64,000 nt of DNA from an uncultured Oscillospiraceae bacterium (GTDB taxonomy: Bacteria; Bacillota; Clostridia; Oscillospirales; Ruminococcaceae), in contig UQMF01000001.1 in the NCBI GenBank assembly GCA_900542145.1, positions 124,001 to 188,000 on the forward strand, written 5' to 3'. Shown here in pieces: positions 31,471-39,490 of the stretch; positions within the stretch are counted from its first letter, which is position 1; the number at the start of each line of letters is the position of its first letter. The notes beneath the pieces are model-generated. The model was given only the letters and a program-made list of their open reading frames with translations, was not told the DNA's origin and made no database searches. Position numbers and translations under genes: made by a program.

Positions 31471-33033
31471 ATGAAGGATATGTTTTGCTTCCAGTGTCAG
31501 CAGACAGCTCACAACACCGGCTGCGAGGGAAAGGCAGGCGTGTGCGGAAAGAAAGCCGACACCGCAAATTACCAGGACGAGATCATCGGCGCGCTCATCG
31601 GACTTTCCCGGGCGGCTAAGGACGGGGATCCCACCGAAAGGACCGACGCGCTGATGGAAAAGGCGCTCTTCACCACTATCACCAACGTGAATTTCAACGA
31701 TACCACGATCCGGGAAATCATCTCGGAGGTCCAGCAGGAAAAGCAGCGGATCTCCCGGGGAGAGCACCCGGACTACGACATGAAAAAGCTTTGGGACGGC
31801 AACGAGAATATCCGCTCGCTGAAATCCCTTGTGTTATTCGGACTAAAGGGAATGGCGGCGTACGCCTACCACGCCCGTGTGCTCCGACACACATGCCGGG
31901 AGGTGGACGAGTTCTTCTACGAGGCGCTGTTCCAGATCGGCGAGGAAGGCTCCCAGGAATCCCTCCTTCCCCTGGTGCTGAAAACCGGCAATATCAACCT
32001 CAAGTGCCTGGAACTCCTTGACCACGCCAACACCCAGACTTACGGCGACCCAGTACCCACGGAGGTTCCGCTCACGATCGAAAAGGGACCCTTCATCGTG
32101 GTCAGCGGTCATGATCTCCACGACATGAAGCTTCTGCTGGAACAGACCGACGGCAAGGGGATAAACATCTACACCCACAGCGAAATGCTCCCGGCGCACG
32201 GCTACCCGGAGCTGAAAAAGCACCCCCAGCTGAAGGGTAACTTCGGCACCGGCTGGCAGAATCAGCAGTCGGAATTCCACAATATCCCGGCACCGGTGCT
32301 GTTCACCACCAACTGCATCATGCCCCTGCGCGAAAGCTACGCTGACCGTATATTCACGACCTCCGTGGTGTCCTACCCTGGAGTCACCCACATCGGCGCT
32401 GACAAGGATTTCACCCCCGTAATCAACAAGGCGCTGGAATGCGGCGGCTACGACTCTGACAAGGAAATGACCGGCATGAACGGCGGCCACAAGGTGATCA
32501 CCGGATTCGCGCACGACGCCGTGCTTTCCCGAGCGGAGAAGATAATCTCCCTCATCAAGGCAGGGAAGATCCGGCATATATTCCTGATCGGCGGCTGCGA
32601 CGGCGCTTCTCCCAGCCGCAGCTACTACAGTGACTTCGCACGGCTCACTCCCCGGGATACGCTGATACTGACCCTCGCCTGCGGAAAATACCGGCTGAAC
32701 GACATGGACCTCGGCGACATCGACGGGATACCGCGTATCCTCGACATGGGACAGTGCAACGATTCCTACAGCGCTATCCGGGTGGCGGTGGCCCTCGCGG
32801 AGGCATTCGGCTGTGGAGTCAACGACCTCCCTCTCACTCTGGTGCTCTCCTGGTACGAGCAGAAGGCGGTGTGCATTCTGCTGTCGCTGCTCTCCCTCGG
32901 GATAAAGAATATAATCCTCGGACCGACGATCCCGGCGTTCATATCTCCGGCGGTTCTGGAGGTCCTCCAGAAGGAATTCCAGCTGCGTGCCGCGACAACT
33001 CCGGAAGATGATTTAAAGAAAATCCTGGGCTGA
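31471..33033 (+). CDS. hcp: Hybrid cluster protein / hydroxylamine reductase
   Basis: The 520-residue cytoplasmic Fe-S protein is Hcp, which reduces NO or hydroxylamine and protects anaerobes from nitrosative stress. The N-terminal cluster ligands are Cys6, Cys9, Cys18 and Cys25 (MFCFQCQQTA... GCEGKAGVCG). Later segments TSVVSYPGVTHIG, IGGCDGASPSRSYYSDFA and LACGKYRLN carry the hybrid-cluster Cys and Glu residues. Length fits the clostridial class (about 520-550). I chose the ATG at 31471 after AAAGGAACTTGATCGAC; a TTG nine bases upstream is less well spaced. It is monocistronic, ending in a shared terminator. Confidence 0.93.
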   Translation: MKDMFCFQCQQTAHNTGCEGKAGVCGKKADTANYQDEIIGALIGLSRAAKDGDPTERTDALMEKALFTTITNVNFNDTTIREIISEVQQEKQRISRGEHPDYDMKKLWDGNENIRSLKSLVLFGLKGMAAYAYHARVLRHTCREVDEFFYEALFQIGEEGSQESLLPLVLKTGNINLKCLELLDHANTQTYGDPVPTEVPLTIEKGPFIVVSGHDLHDMKLLLEQTDGKGINIYTHSEMLPAHGYPELKKHPQLKGNFGTGWQNQQSEFHNIPAPVLFTTNCIMPLRESYADRIFTTSVVSYPGVTHIGADKDFTPVINKALECGGYDSDKEMTGMNGGHKVITGFAHDAVLSRAEKIISLIKAGKIRHIFLIGGCDGASPSRSYYSDFARLTPRDTLILTLACGKYRLNDMDLGDIDGIPRILDMGQCNDSYSAIRVAVALAEAFGCGVNDLPLTLVLSWYEQKAVCILLSLLSLGIKNIILGPTIPAFISPAVLEVLQKEFQLRAATTPEDDLKKILG

Positions 33034-33039
33034 TAATAA

Positions 33040-33067
33040 AAGCAGGGCGAAAAGTTTCGCCCTGCTT
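33040..33067. terminator. Bidirectional terminator between hcp and znuB
   Basis: AAGCAGGGCGAAA (33040-33052) and TTTCGCCCTGCTT (33055-33067) with A/T-rich flanks on both sides. Confidence 0.88.
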
Positions 33068-33092
33068 ACATATTTATATTATAATAGTATAG

Positions 33093-33917
33093 TCACGCCC
33101 GGTTCCTGCGAATTATCGCGCCGATGGCGGAGAATACCGCGAAGCACACGATATTCACACACACTATACTAGCGCCGCTCGGAGTTCCGGCTTCATAGGA
33201 TATCACCATTCCGGCGATGAACGTGACCACCGAAATTATCGCCGAGCACACTGTCACCGACCGGAAGCTCTTGAACACCCTCATGCTGCACAGCGCCGGG
33301 AATATTATCAGGCTGGAGATCAGCATGCTGCCCATCATGCGCATTCCGATGACGATTGTAAGGGCGGTCAGCAGGGCTATCAGCATGTTGTACATGCCTG
33401 CCCTGGTGCCGGTCGCCTTCGCGAAATTCTCGTCAAAGGTGATCGCGAATATCTTGTTGTAGAAGAACACGAACAGCACCAGAACCAGCACCGCCAGCAC
33501 GACACTTATCACCACGTCCCCCTCGCTTATCGCAAGGATACTGCCGAAAAGGTAGCTGTCCAGGTCGCTGTTCATTCCGGAAACTGACACCGCCATTACG
33601 CCCAGCGCCAACGCTCCCGTGGAAATAAGCGCGATCGCGGAATCCCCCTTGATACGGCTGCTGCCGGAGATCCTCAGCAGCAGGAACGCCGCCGCGATGA
33701 CCACCGGGACTGCCACCGCCATGGGCGCCCAGTTCATCACCGCGGCTATGGCGAGGGCGCCGAATCCGACGTGGGAAAGTCCGTCGCCGATCATGCTGTA
33801 GCGCTTGAGCACCAGGCTGACGCCCAGCAGCGCCGCGCACAGGGAAACCAGTATTCCCACCAGCAGTGCGCGCATAAGTATCGGAGTATTCAGGAATGCG
33901 GATATAACATCAGCCAT
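33093..33917 (-). CDS. znuB: Zinc (metal) ABC transporter permease
   Basis: The 274-residue membrane protein belongs to the ABC-3 permease family of Zn/Mn importers, with about eight helices and the typical VSLCAALLGVSLVLKRYSMIGDGLSHVGFG stretch (about 20-49) near the N-terminus. It forms the channel for the ZnuC ATPase and receives metal from ZnuA. It overlaps znuC by 8 bases. Choice of zinc over manganese rests on the His-rich loop of the binding protein and the Fur/Zur-type regulator heading the operon. Confidence 0.9.
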   Translation of the reverse strand: MADVISAFLNTPILMRALLVGILVSLCAALLGVSLVLKRYSMIGDGLSHVGFGALAIAAVMNWAPMAVAVPVVIAAAFLLLRISGSSRIKGDSAIALISTGALALGVMAVSVSGMNSDLDSYLFGSILAISEGDVVISVVLAVLVLVLFVFFYNKIFAITFDENFAKATGTRAGMYNMLIALLTALTIVIGMRMMGSMLISSLIIFPALCSMRVFKSFRSVTVCSAIISVVTFIAGMVISYEAGTPSGASIVCVNIVCFAVFSAIGAIIRRNRA

Positions 33918-34626
33918 TTCCGGCGCCCCCTCTCAGGAAATCCGAGGAACTGTCGCAGAGGAATTCCTCCGGCGTGCCGAAGAACCAGCTGTCGTGCTTC
34001 ATGCAGAGTATCCGGCTCGCCTGCTGCAGCGCCGCGGAAATATCGTGCGTCACCATGATTATCGTGACGCCGCTGCGGTTTATCCCATTTATCAGGTCGT
34101 ACATTTCCGCCGTCACCATCGGGTCCAGTCCGGAAACCGGCTCGTCAAGCAGCAGCAGCTTCTTGGTTGCGCACAGCGCCCTCGCCAGAAGAACTCTCTG
34201 CTGCTGACCGCCGGATAATTCCCGGTAGCAGCGCTTTTTCAGGTTCGTTATTCCCAGGCGCTCCATGTTCTCCGCCGCCAGCTTCCGCTCGCGGTCGGTG
34301 TAGAAGGGGCGCAGTCCCATACGGTTCAGACAGCCGGATATGACCACCTCCCACACGCTCGCCGGGAAATCCTGCTGGGCACCGGTCTGCTGCGGAAGGT
34401 ATCCTATCTCGCTGCGGCGAAGTCCTCCGCCGAAGCTTATCGTGCCGCCCACCGGCTTTTTCAGCGACAGCAGGGATTTCACCAGCGTGCTCTTTCCGGA
34501 GCCGTTCTCTCCCACTATGCAGAGGTAATCCCCCGGCTTCACGTCGAAGCTGAGGTCCTTTATTACCGTCATATTCTCATAGGACAGCGCCAGGCTGTCC
34601 ACTTTTATAAGCTCTTCCTGCTCCAT
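33910..34626 (-). CDS. znuC: Zinc (metal) ABC transporter ATP-binding protein
   Basis: The 238-residue ATPase has Walker A VGENGSGKST (about 38-47), the signature RELSGGQQQRVLLARAL (about 134-150) and Walker B LLLLDEPVSGLDP. It powers the permease encoded just downstream. Its stop lies inside the start of znuB, and it begins one base after znuA, so the operon is translationally coupled throughout. Confidence 0.93.
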   Translation of the reverse strand: MEQEELIKVDSLALSYENMTVIKDLSFDVKPGDYLCIVGENGSGKSTLVKSLLSLKKPVGGTISFGGGLRRSEIGYLPQQTGAQQDFPASVWEVVISGCLNRMGLRPFYTDRERKLAAENMERLGITNLKKRCYRELSGGQQQRVLLARALCATKKLLLLDEPVSGLDPMVTAEMYDLINGINRSGVTIIMVTHDISAALQQASRILCMKHDSWFFGTPEEFLCDSSSDFLRGGAGNG

Positions 34627-34627
34627 T

Positions 34628-35584
34628 TCAATCCACCAGAACTTTCTCCAGGGTTTGCAGATTCCTTTCCATCAGCGAAACGTAGGTTTCCCCGGCAGCG
34701 AAGTCGTCCGCGGTTATATTGTGACAGCTGTGGAATTCCACCACGTCCAGCCCGGAATCCTCCGCGAGGACGTCCGCAAGTTTCCTCCCGGAAAGCTCGA
34801 TACAGAACACCGCCTTCACAGCGTCCGGCTGTCCCAGTTTATCCAGCAGGAATGTCACCGTCTGGGCGGAAGGCTCAGTTTCGCTGCCGCAGCCCGGGAA
34901 TGCCGCATAGTAGTTCAGTCCGTAATGCTTAAAGAAATACAGCAGCGGAAATCTGTCGCCGAAGATGAAATACCGCTCCTCCCCGTCCAGGAGTTCTTTC
35001 AGCCTGCCGTCGATTTTCCCTATCTGCGCAGCGTAGCTCTCGGTGTTGGAATCCAGCTCAGCCGCGGAATCCGGGAACAGCGCCTTCGCACGGCTGCCCA
35101 GCGCGCGTACTATCGCAGCGGCGTTGTCCGGAGAAGTCCAGACGTGCTCGTCGTACTCTTCCTCGTCCCCGTCAGCGTGGTCGTGATCGTGATCATCTTC
35201 CTGCATGCCCTCGGAGTGCTCCTCGTCAAGCAGGGAAACCGCGTCCGTCATGCGGAACGTTTCAACGTCCGGAGCCGCCTGCAATACGCTCTCCACCCAC
35301 TGGTCGGATTCCCCACCGTTGTACACGAACAGGTCGCAGCCGTTTATCTCCACGATATCCTTTGCGGAGGGGTCGTAGCTGTGGCTCTCCTGCCCGGGCT
35401 TGAGCAGCATTCTGACCTCGGCGGTATCGCCGAATACCTGCCGTGCGAAATCGTACGCCGGGAATATCGTGGTGATTATCAGCGGCTTGTCTGCGGAGTC
35501 CGCCGTTTCTACGCCGGAGCAGCCGCACAGCGACGCACCCAGCGCGATCGCGGTGACTGCCGCGAGTATCTTCTTTATTTTCAT
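34628..35584 (-). CDS. znuA: Zinc-binding lipoprotein of ABC importer (ZnuA type)
   Basis: The 318-residue product has a lipoprotein signal (lipobox LCGC, Cys22) and the cluster A-I metal-binding fold. Candidate metal ligands are His in ESHSYDPSAKD (about 67), in YDEHVWTSPDN (about 146), and in the C-terminal FHSCHN. Between the first two lies the flexible acidic His loop (SEGMQEDDHDHDHADGD, about 122-138) that is characteristic of zinc rather than manganese carriers. It captures Zn2+ outside the cell. Overlap with the regulator gene upstream is 4 bases. Confidence 0.92.
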   Translation of the reverse strand: MKIKKILAAVTAIALGASLCGCSGVETADSADKPLIITTIFPAYDFARQVFGDTAEVRMLLKPGQESHSYDPSAKDIVEINGCDLFVYNGGESDQWVESVLQAAPDVETFRMTDAVSLLDEEHSEGMQEDDHDHDHADGDEEEYDEHVWTSPDNAAAIVRALGSRAKALFPDSAAELDSNTESYAAQIGKIDGRLKELLDGEERYFIFGDRFPLLYFFKHYGLNYYAAFPGCGSETEPSAQTVTFLLDKLGQPDAVKAVFCIELSGRKLADVLAEDSGLDVVEFHSCHNITADDFAAGETYVSLMERNLQTLEKVLVD

Positions 35585-36021
35585 TTGCTCTCCTTGTCCT
35601 TCTGTTCCTGCTCGTCAAGCTCTTTCTGGCAACGGTCGCACAGTCCGTAGATCACCGTCCTGCCGACGTCCACTGCGAAGCCGTGTTCTTTCTCTATATG
35701 CCGCTGCATTTCCTTCATGAAGCCGCAGTCCATGTGTATCAGCCGCTGGCAGCGGTCGCACTTCAGATGGAAGTGCGAACAGCACTTCTGCTCGTCCATC
35801 AGCTGATAGCACGCCCCGGAGCCGTCCCCGGTGAAGCGCTTCAGCACACCCTGGTTCGCGAGCTTTGTCAGCGTGCGGTACACCGTGGCTTCACCCACGC
35901 TCACCTCTCCGCTGGTGATTATTTCCTTCGCGGTGAAACAGTTTCCCTTGTGCCGACTGAAAAACTCCACTATCTCATCGCGCTGCTTTGTATTATAATT
36001 GCTGCGGTCCACAACGCTCAT
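35581..36021 (-). CDS. zur: Fur-family regulator, probably Zur
   Basis: The 146-residue DNA-binding repressor has a winged helix (about 10-80, with SVGEATVYRTLTKLANQGVL) and a dimerization domain with HFHLKCDRCQRLIHMDCGF (about 83-101) and a second pair GLCDRCQKE; these CxxC pairs hold structural zinc. Heading an operon of zinc importer genes makes Zur the best call; PerR or Fur cannot be strictly excluded. Start is uncertain: the ATG at 36021 lies directly on the AGGAG site, while a GTG three codons later (36012) has better spacing. A Fur-type palindrome overlaps its leader, implying autoregulation. Confidence 0.85.
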   Translation of the reverse strand: MSVVDRSNYNTKQRDEIVEFFSRHKGNCFTAKEIITSGEVSVGEATVYRTLTKLANQGVLKRFTGDGSGACYQLMDEQKCCSHFHLKCDRCQRLIHMDCGFMKEMQRHIEKEHGFAVDVGRTVIYGLCDRCQKELDEQEQKDKESK

Positions 36022-36031
36022 CTCCTGAATT

Positions 36032-36052
36032 TGATTTTGATTTTCACTTTCA
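36032..36052. promoter_or_regulatory. Fur/Zur-type operator candidate
   Basis: The 21-base segment reads TGA-N3-TGA-N3-TCA-N3-TCA on the minus strand, a palindrome of triplets with A/T filling, as in Fur-family boxes. It lies between the -10 box and the start codon of the regulator gene, where binding would block transcription of zur-znuACB. Confidence 0.55.
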
Positions 36053-36059
36053 GATTCAT

Positions 36060-36088
36060 ATTATAGCACACACTACCCTGTTTGTCAA
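36060..36088 (-). promoter_or_regulatory. Consensus promoter of zur-znuACB
   Basis: On the minus strand TTGACA (36088-36083) and TATAAT (36065-36060) with exactly 17 bases between. Confidence 0.85.
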
Positions 36089-36107
36089 GCCCAGGCAGGA
36101 ATTTTTG

Positions 36108-36136
36108 TTGCAATTTATGAGAATTTGTGCTATAAT
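36108..36136 (+). promoter_or_regulatory. Promoter of the zinc-ribbon gene
   Basis: TTGCAA (36108-36113) and TATAAT (36131-36136), 17-base spacer; the leader to the start codon is about 35 bases and contains AAAGGCGGTGG. Confidence 0.8.
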
Positions 36137-36176
36137 ACTAATATATATTATCCGAATCGAAAGGCGGTGGCGTTTA

Positions 36177-37337
36177 ATGCTGGAATACTGCATGTGTCCG
36201 AAATGCGAACGCATGATAATGCTGGATCCGGATTTCGCCACCGGGTTCTGCCTTTACTGCGGCACCCACATCGCCTACGAGGAATCCCGGGAGTTCCTGC
36301 TGGAAGGGCTGAAAAGCACGCTCCCGGACGAACTCCGGCTGGAAGCCGACCTCAGCGAGCTTATCGACGAGGACGACGCCCGGGAGGATCACTACGGCGT
36401 GGAGGAATGCCGCACCGAGTGCGCAAAGGCGCAGGAATTCCTCGGGAAGTGGGATTTCACGAACGCATTCACGCACTACTCCGCAGCACTGGAATGGCGC
36501 CCGAAGGATTTCGAAGCATGCTGCGGCAGAATGACCGCCGGGATACTGCGGCTGAACGATGTGGAAAACTGGCAGCAGCGCCTTTCGGACTGCACCGCGC
36601 TTATCCGCAGCCAGTCTGACTGGAACACCGCGCAGAAGGCGCTGGAATACTCGTTCGATATACTCCAGAAGTTCCTGTCAAAAGGCGGCAGGTTCGTTTC
36701 CCCGGCGCTGACGTTCGGATTCTTCCGGGCAGTGACGGAGGGCTTCCCCATGCTGAGGGAAAGGGCTGCGGTGATACTGGCGCACTGCGTGAACATCGAC
36801 AACGCCCCGTTCACAGACGCGGCGCGGCTCGACCACGAAACCACGCGTTTTGCGGTGGGAAGCTACCCCGGCGAGCCGGACAGGGAGCTTGCGCCGAAGC
36901 TGCTGCTCATCATGAAATACCACCCGGACAGCCGGCAGCGACAGACCCTCGTCCGGGCAGTGTACGTCTACGACCGGGAGGTCTGGCTCAGAAATCACGA
37001 CGAACAGCGGATAAACGACGTGCTGGATTTTCTCGACGGAATGTTCTCCGGGGACTACTCCATGGACGACCGCCGGGCGGCGCTGCATTCCGCAGCGGAC
37101 CTGCTGCTGATTAACGCCCTGGAGCCTGGCTCCACTGAGAGGGAGAAGCTGAAATTCCTGACCGGGGTGTATTCCTGGCAGCAGATGAAGCGCATGGAGG
37201 AATACTTCAGCGGCAGCGTATTCTTCAACCGCCTGCTTCTCGACATTTACCTTGAACAGAAGGGCGCAAGCCCGTTGACCGCAGAATACCGCCGTATCCG
37301 CAAAAAGCTGGATATGATCACTGAACAGAAAGGATAA
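36177..37337 (+). CDS. Zinc-ribbon and TPR-like protein, unknown function
   Basis: The 386-residue product starts with a zinc ribbon: CPKC at residues 7-10 and CLYC around 25-28 (MLEYCMCPKCERM; GFCLYCGTHI). Residues about 80-150 look like tetratricopeptide helices (FLGKWDFTNAFTHYSAALEWRPKDFEACCGRM), and the rest is helical without membrane segments. I do not recognise a named family; it may be a scaffold that senses or binds another protein. The ATG at 36177 is after the promoter and a purine-rich site; the frame is open further upstream but that would precede the promoter. A PH-like protein follows after 5 bases, so the two form an operon. Confidence 0.7.
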   Translation: MLEYCMCPKCERMIMLDPDFATGFCLYCGTHIAYEESREFLLEGLKSTLPDELRLEADLSELIDEDDAREDHYGVEECRTECAKAQEFLGKWDFTNAFTHYSAALEWRPKDFEACCGRMTAGILRLNDVENWQQRLSDCTALIRSQSDWNTAQKALEYSFDILQKFLSKGGRFVSPALTFGFFRAVTEGFPMLRERAAVILAHCVNIDNAPFTDAARLDHETTRFAVGSYPGEPDRELAPKLLLIMKYHPDSRQRQTLVRAVYVYDREVWLRNHDEQRINDVLDFLDGMFSGDYSMDDRRAALHSAADLLLINALEPGSTEREKLKFLTGVYSWQQMKRMEEYFSGSVFFNRLLLDIYLEQKGASPLTAEYRRIRKKLDMITEQKG

Positions 37338-37342
37338 TCACT

Positions 37343-37789
37343 ATGGCTAACATGAAAAAGCTCACCAGGGATTACGGAGAAATAATCTGGACCGGAAAGA
37401 AATGCATTATGGGCATGCCGATATCTTTCACACGATACATTCTTACGGAAGCCAAGCTTATCACCCGAGTGGGACTTCTTAACCTGAAAGAGGACGAGAT
37501 AGAGCTTTACCGCGTGTACGACAAATCCATGAAGCTGCCATTCGGACAGCGTATCGTAGGATGCGGCACCATCACGCTGCTATCAAAGGACAGCGATACA
37601 CCTACAAAAACGCTTGAGAAGATCAAGAACCCCCGGGAGGTCAAGCGGCTTCTTGACGCCGCAGTCCAGGAACAGCGCGACAAATACAGCGTCCGCGGCA
37701 GGGACATGATGGGCGCCTCCGCTCACATGGAGGATCTGGACGGCGACGGGATCCCGGACGATCCCCATGGATTCACCGGAATGAACTGA
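37343..37789 (+). CDS. PH-like domain protein, unknown function
   Basis: The 148-residue soluble protein has a middle region of strands typical of bacterial PH-like (bPH2/YdbT) domains: EIIWTGKKCIMGMPISFTRYILTEAKLITRVGLLNL (residues 13-48) then EIELYRVYDKSMKLPFGQRIVGCGTITLL. The C-terminus has a DLDGDGIPDDP motif (about 130-140), an EF-hand-like acidic loop, possibly Ca2+-binding. No transmembrane helix is present, unlike many bPH2 proteins. It is translated right after the zinc-ribbon gene. Confidence 0.72.
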   Translation: MANMKKLTRDYGEIIWTGKKCIMGMPISFTRYILTEAKLITRVGLLNLKEDEIELYRVYDKSMKLPFGQRIVGCGTITLLSKDSDTPTKTLEKIKNPREVKRLLDAAVQEQRDKYSVRGRDMMGASAHMEDLDGDGIPDDPHGFTGMN

Positions 37790-37852
37790 CCTGCGGTGAA
37801 ATTTGCTACACACATGTTACACATCTGCAATGTTTTTTATGGCTGAAATTAC

Positions 37853-37881
37853 TTGATTTTCTTTACAGCCTGCGGTATAAT
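37853..37881 (+). promoter_or_regulatory. Promoter of the glycosyltransferase gene
   Basis: TTGATT (37853-37858) and TATAAT (37876-37881), 17-base spacer. Confidence 0.65.
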
Positions 37882-37953
37882 AGAATAGCAATTATCTGGT
37901 TGGAAATTGATTGCCGGAAAATCTCGTATCCGGCGGAATGATAATACACAACC

Positions 37954-37985
37954 CCGGAATCCGCCTGCGACAGGGCGGACTCCGG
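37954..37985 (+). promoter_or_regulatory. Hairpin in the glycosyltransferase leader
   Basis: CCGGAATCCGCC (37954-37965) and GGCGGACTCCGG (37974-37985) pair with one mismatch around an 8-base loop, inside the 130-base leader. No T run follows. Role unknown. Confidence 0.5.
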
Positions 37986-38014
37986 CGGCGACCTGCAATA
38001 AAGGAGAAAGGATC

Positions 38015-39394
38015 ATGTCAGAAAACAAGGACGGACTCAACATCTGCCTTATGAACGACTCGTTCCCGCCCGTTATAGACGGTGTGGCTACTACTATACT
38101 AAATTACGCAGAAATAATCAACGAAAAACTCGGAAAGGCTACCGTTGTCATCCCGGAATACCCCGGCGTGCAGGACGACTTTCCGTTCCCCGTGGTGAGA
38201 TATCCCAGCCTCTCCGTGACAGAAAAGATATGCAGCTACCGCATGGGCTACCCGTTTTCCGCCAGCAAGCTGGATTCCCTCACCGGCAGCGGATTCAATA
38301 TAATCCACACACACTGCCCTTTCGCTTCGATGGTAATGGCGAGAGTGCTCCGTATCAAGACCGGGATACCTATGGTATTCACCTACCACACGAAATTCGA
38401 CATTGATATCCGCCGTGCACTCCCTACTAAGCTCATGCAGGATCAGGCGATAAAGCTTCTTGTATCGAACATTTCAGCCGCAGACGAGGTCTGGACTGTC
38501 AGCGAAGGCGCGCGCCAGAACCTCCTTGACCTGGGCTACGTCGAAACCAACGGTCACCGTATCCGTATAATGGAAAACGGAGTGGATTTCCCCCGGGGCA
38601 GAGCCGAAAAGGACGAGGTGGAATCCCTGCGCGCGGACCTGGACCTCAGCGGACACGGTCCCGTGTTCCTGTTCGTCGGCAGACTGCTGTGGTACAAGGG
38701 AATACGCACGATACTGGACAGCCTGAAAATACTCGACCAGCGCGGCACCGACTTCCGCATGATGGTGGTAGGCGACGGCGCTGACCGCGAGGAGATCGAA
38801 AACTACACCCAGGAGCTGGGGCTAGGCGAAAAAGTGGTATTCACGGGCGCCGTCTACGACCGCGAAGAACTGCGCACCTACTACACCGCCGGGGACCTGT
38901 TCATATTCCCGTCGCTGTACGACACGAACGGTATCGTTGTGCGCGAAGCAGCCGCCTGCGGAGTTCCGTCGGTGCTCATTAAGGGAAGCTGCGCCGCGGA
39001 GGGTATCACCCATCACCGCACCGGAATACTGGTGGACAACACCGCGGAGGCAATCGCCGAGGAACTTCAGTTTGCGGCGGATCACCTGGAGGAGGTACAC
39101 CAGATGGGCGACCACGCGATGAACGAGGTCTACATGTCATGGGAAACCTCCATACGGAACGCATACGACCGCTATGGCGCTATAATCGAGAATTGCCGCA
39201 GCGGTGCGACAAGCAACTACGAATCCGAAATGCAGCAGGATTTCTTCGCCGGTATAAGCAAGCTAACCAGCGCAGTCCAGATGTTCAGGAGCATTCCGGC
39301 GGTGTCAGCAATTCGTGAGAGCAATAACCGCAGCATCGCCAAGCGCAAGGCGCGCAAGGAAGAGAAAAAGATGAATTCCGAGTCGGAGGAATAA
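38015..39394 (+). CDS. GT4-family glycosyltransferase
   Basis: The 459-residue protein is a retaining GT-B glycosyltransferase. The N-terminal half has the acceptor-side motif LMNDSFPPVIDGVATTILNYAEI (9-31) and FNIIHTHCPFASMV; the C-terminal half has the nucleotide-sugar site FVGRLLWYKGI, VVGDGADREEIE and the E-x7-E motif in DTNGIVVREAAACGVP. Such enzymes add sugars to diacylglycerol (glycolipid anchors) or to other lipid or polymer acceptors; which one is not clear. The C-terminal tail is basic. I chose the ATG at 38015, just after AAGGAGAAAGG. It is monocistronic with a 130-base leader. Confidence 0.88.
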   Translation: MSENKDGLNICLMNDSFPPVIDGVATTILNYAEIINEKLGKATVVIPEYPGVQDDFPFPVVRYPSLSVTEKICSYRMGYPFSASKLDSLTGSGFNIIHTHCPFASMVMARVLRIKTGIPMVFTYHTKFDIDIRRALPTKLMQDQAIKLLVSNISAADEVWTVSEGARQNLLDLGYVETNGHRIRIMENGVDFPRGRAEKDEVESLRADLDLSGHGPVFLFVGRLLWYKGIRTILDSLKILDQRGTDFRMMVVGDGADREEIENYTQELGLGEKVVFTGAVYDREELRTYYTAGDLFIFPSLYDTNGIVVREAAACGVPSVLIKGSCAAEGITHHRTGILVDNTAEAIAEELQFAADHLEEVHQMGDHAMNEVYMSWETSIRNAYDRYGAIIENCRSGATSNYESEMQQDFFAGISKLTSAVQMFRSIPAVSAIRESNNRSIAKRKARKEEKKMNSESEE

Positions 39395-39406
39395 ACGGCG
39401 CGGAAC

Positions 39407-39434
39407 AAAAAAGGGAGGGCGACCTCCCTTTTTT
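39407..39434 (+). terminator. Terminator after the glycosyltransferase
   Basis: AAAAAAGGGAGG (39407-39418) and CCTCCCTTTTTT (39423-39434) with loop GCGA. Confidence 0.92.
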
Positions 39435-39441
39435 AGCGCGG

Positions 39442-39470
39442 TTGATTTTTAGCGCATAATATGCTATTAT
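39442..39470 (+). promoter_or_regulatory. Promoter of the AraC regulator gene
   Basis: TTGATT (39442-39447) and TATTAT (39465-39470), 17-base spacer, just after the terminator of the previous gene and about 20 bases before the start codon, a short leader. Confidence 0.55.
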
Positions 39471-39490
39471 AGAATTGAGGGGGTGATACT

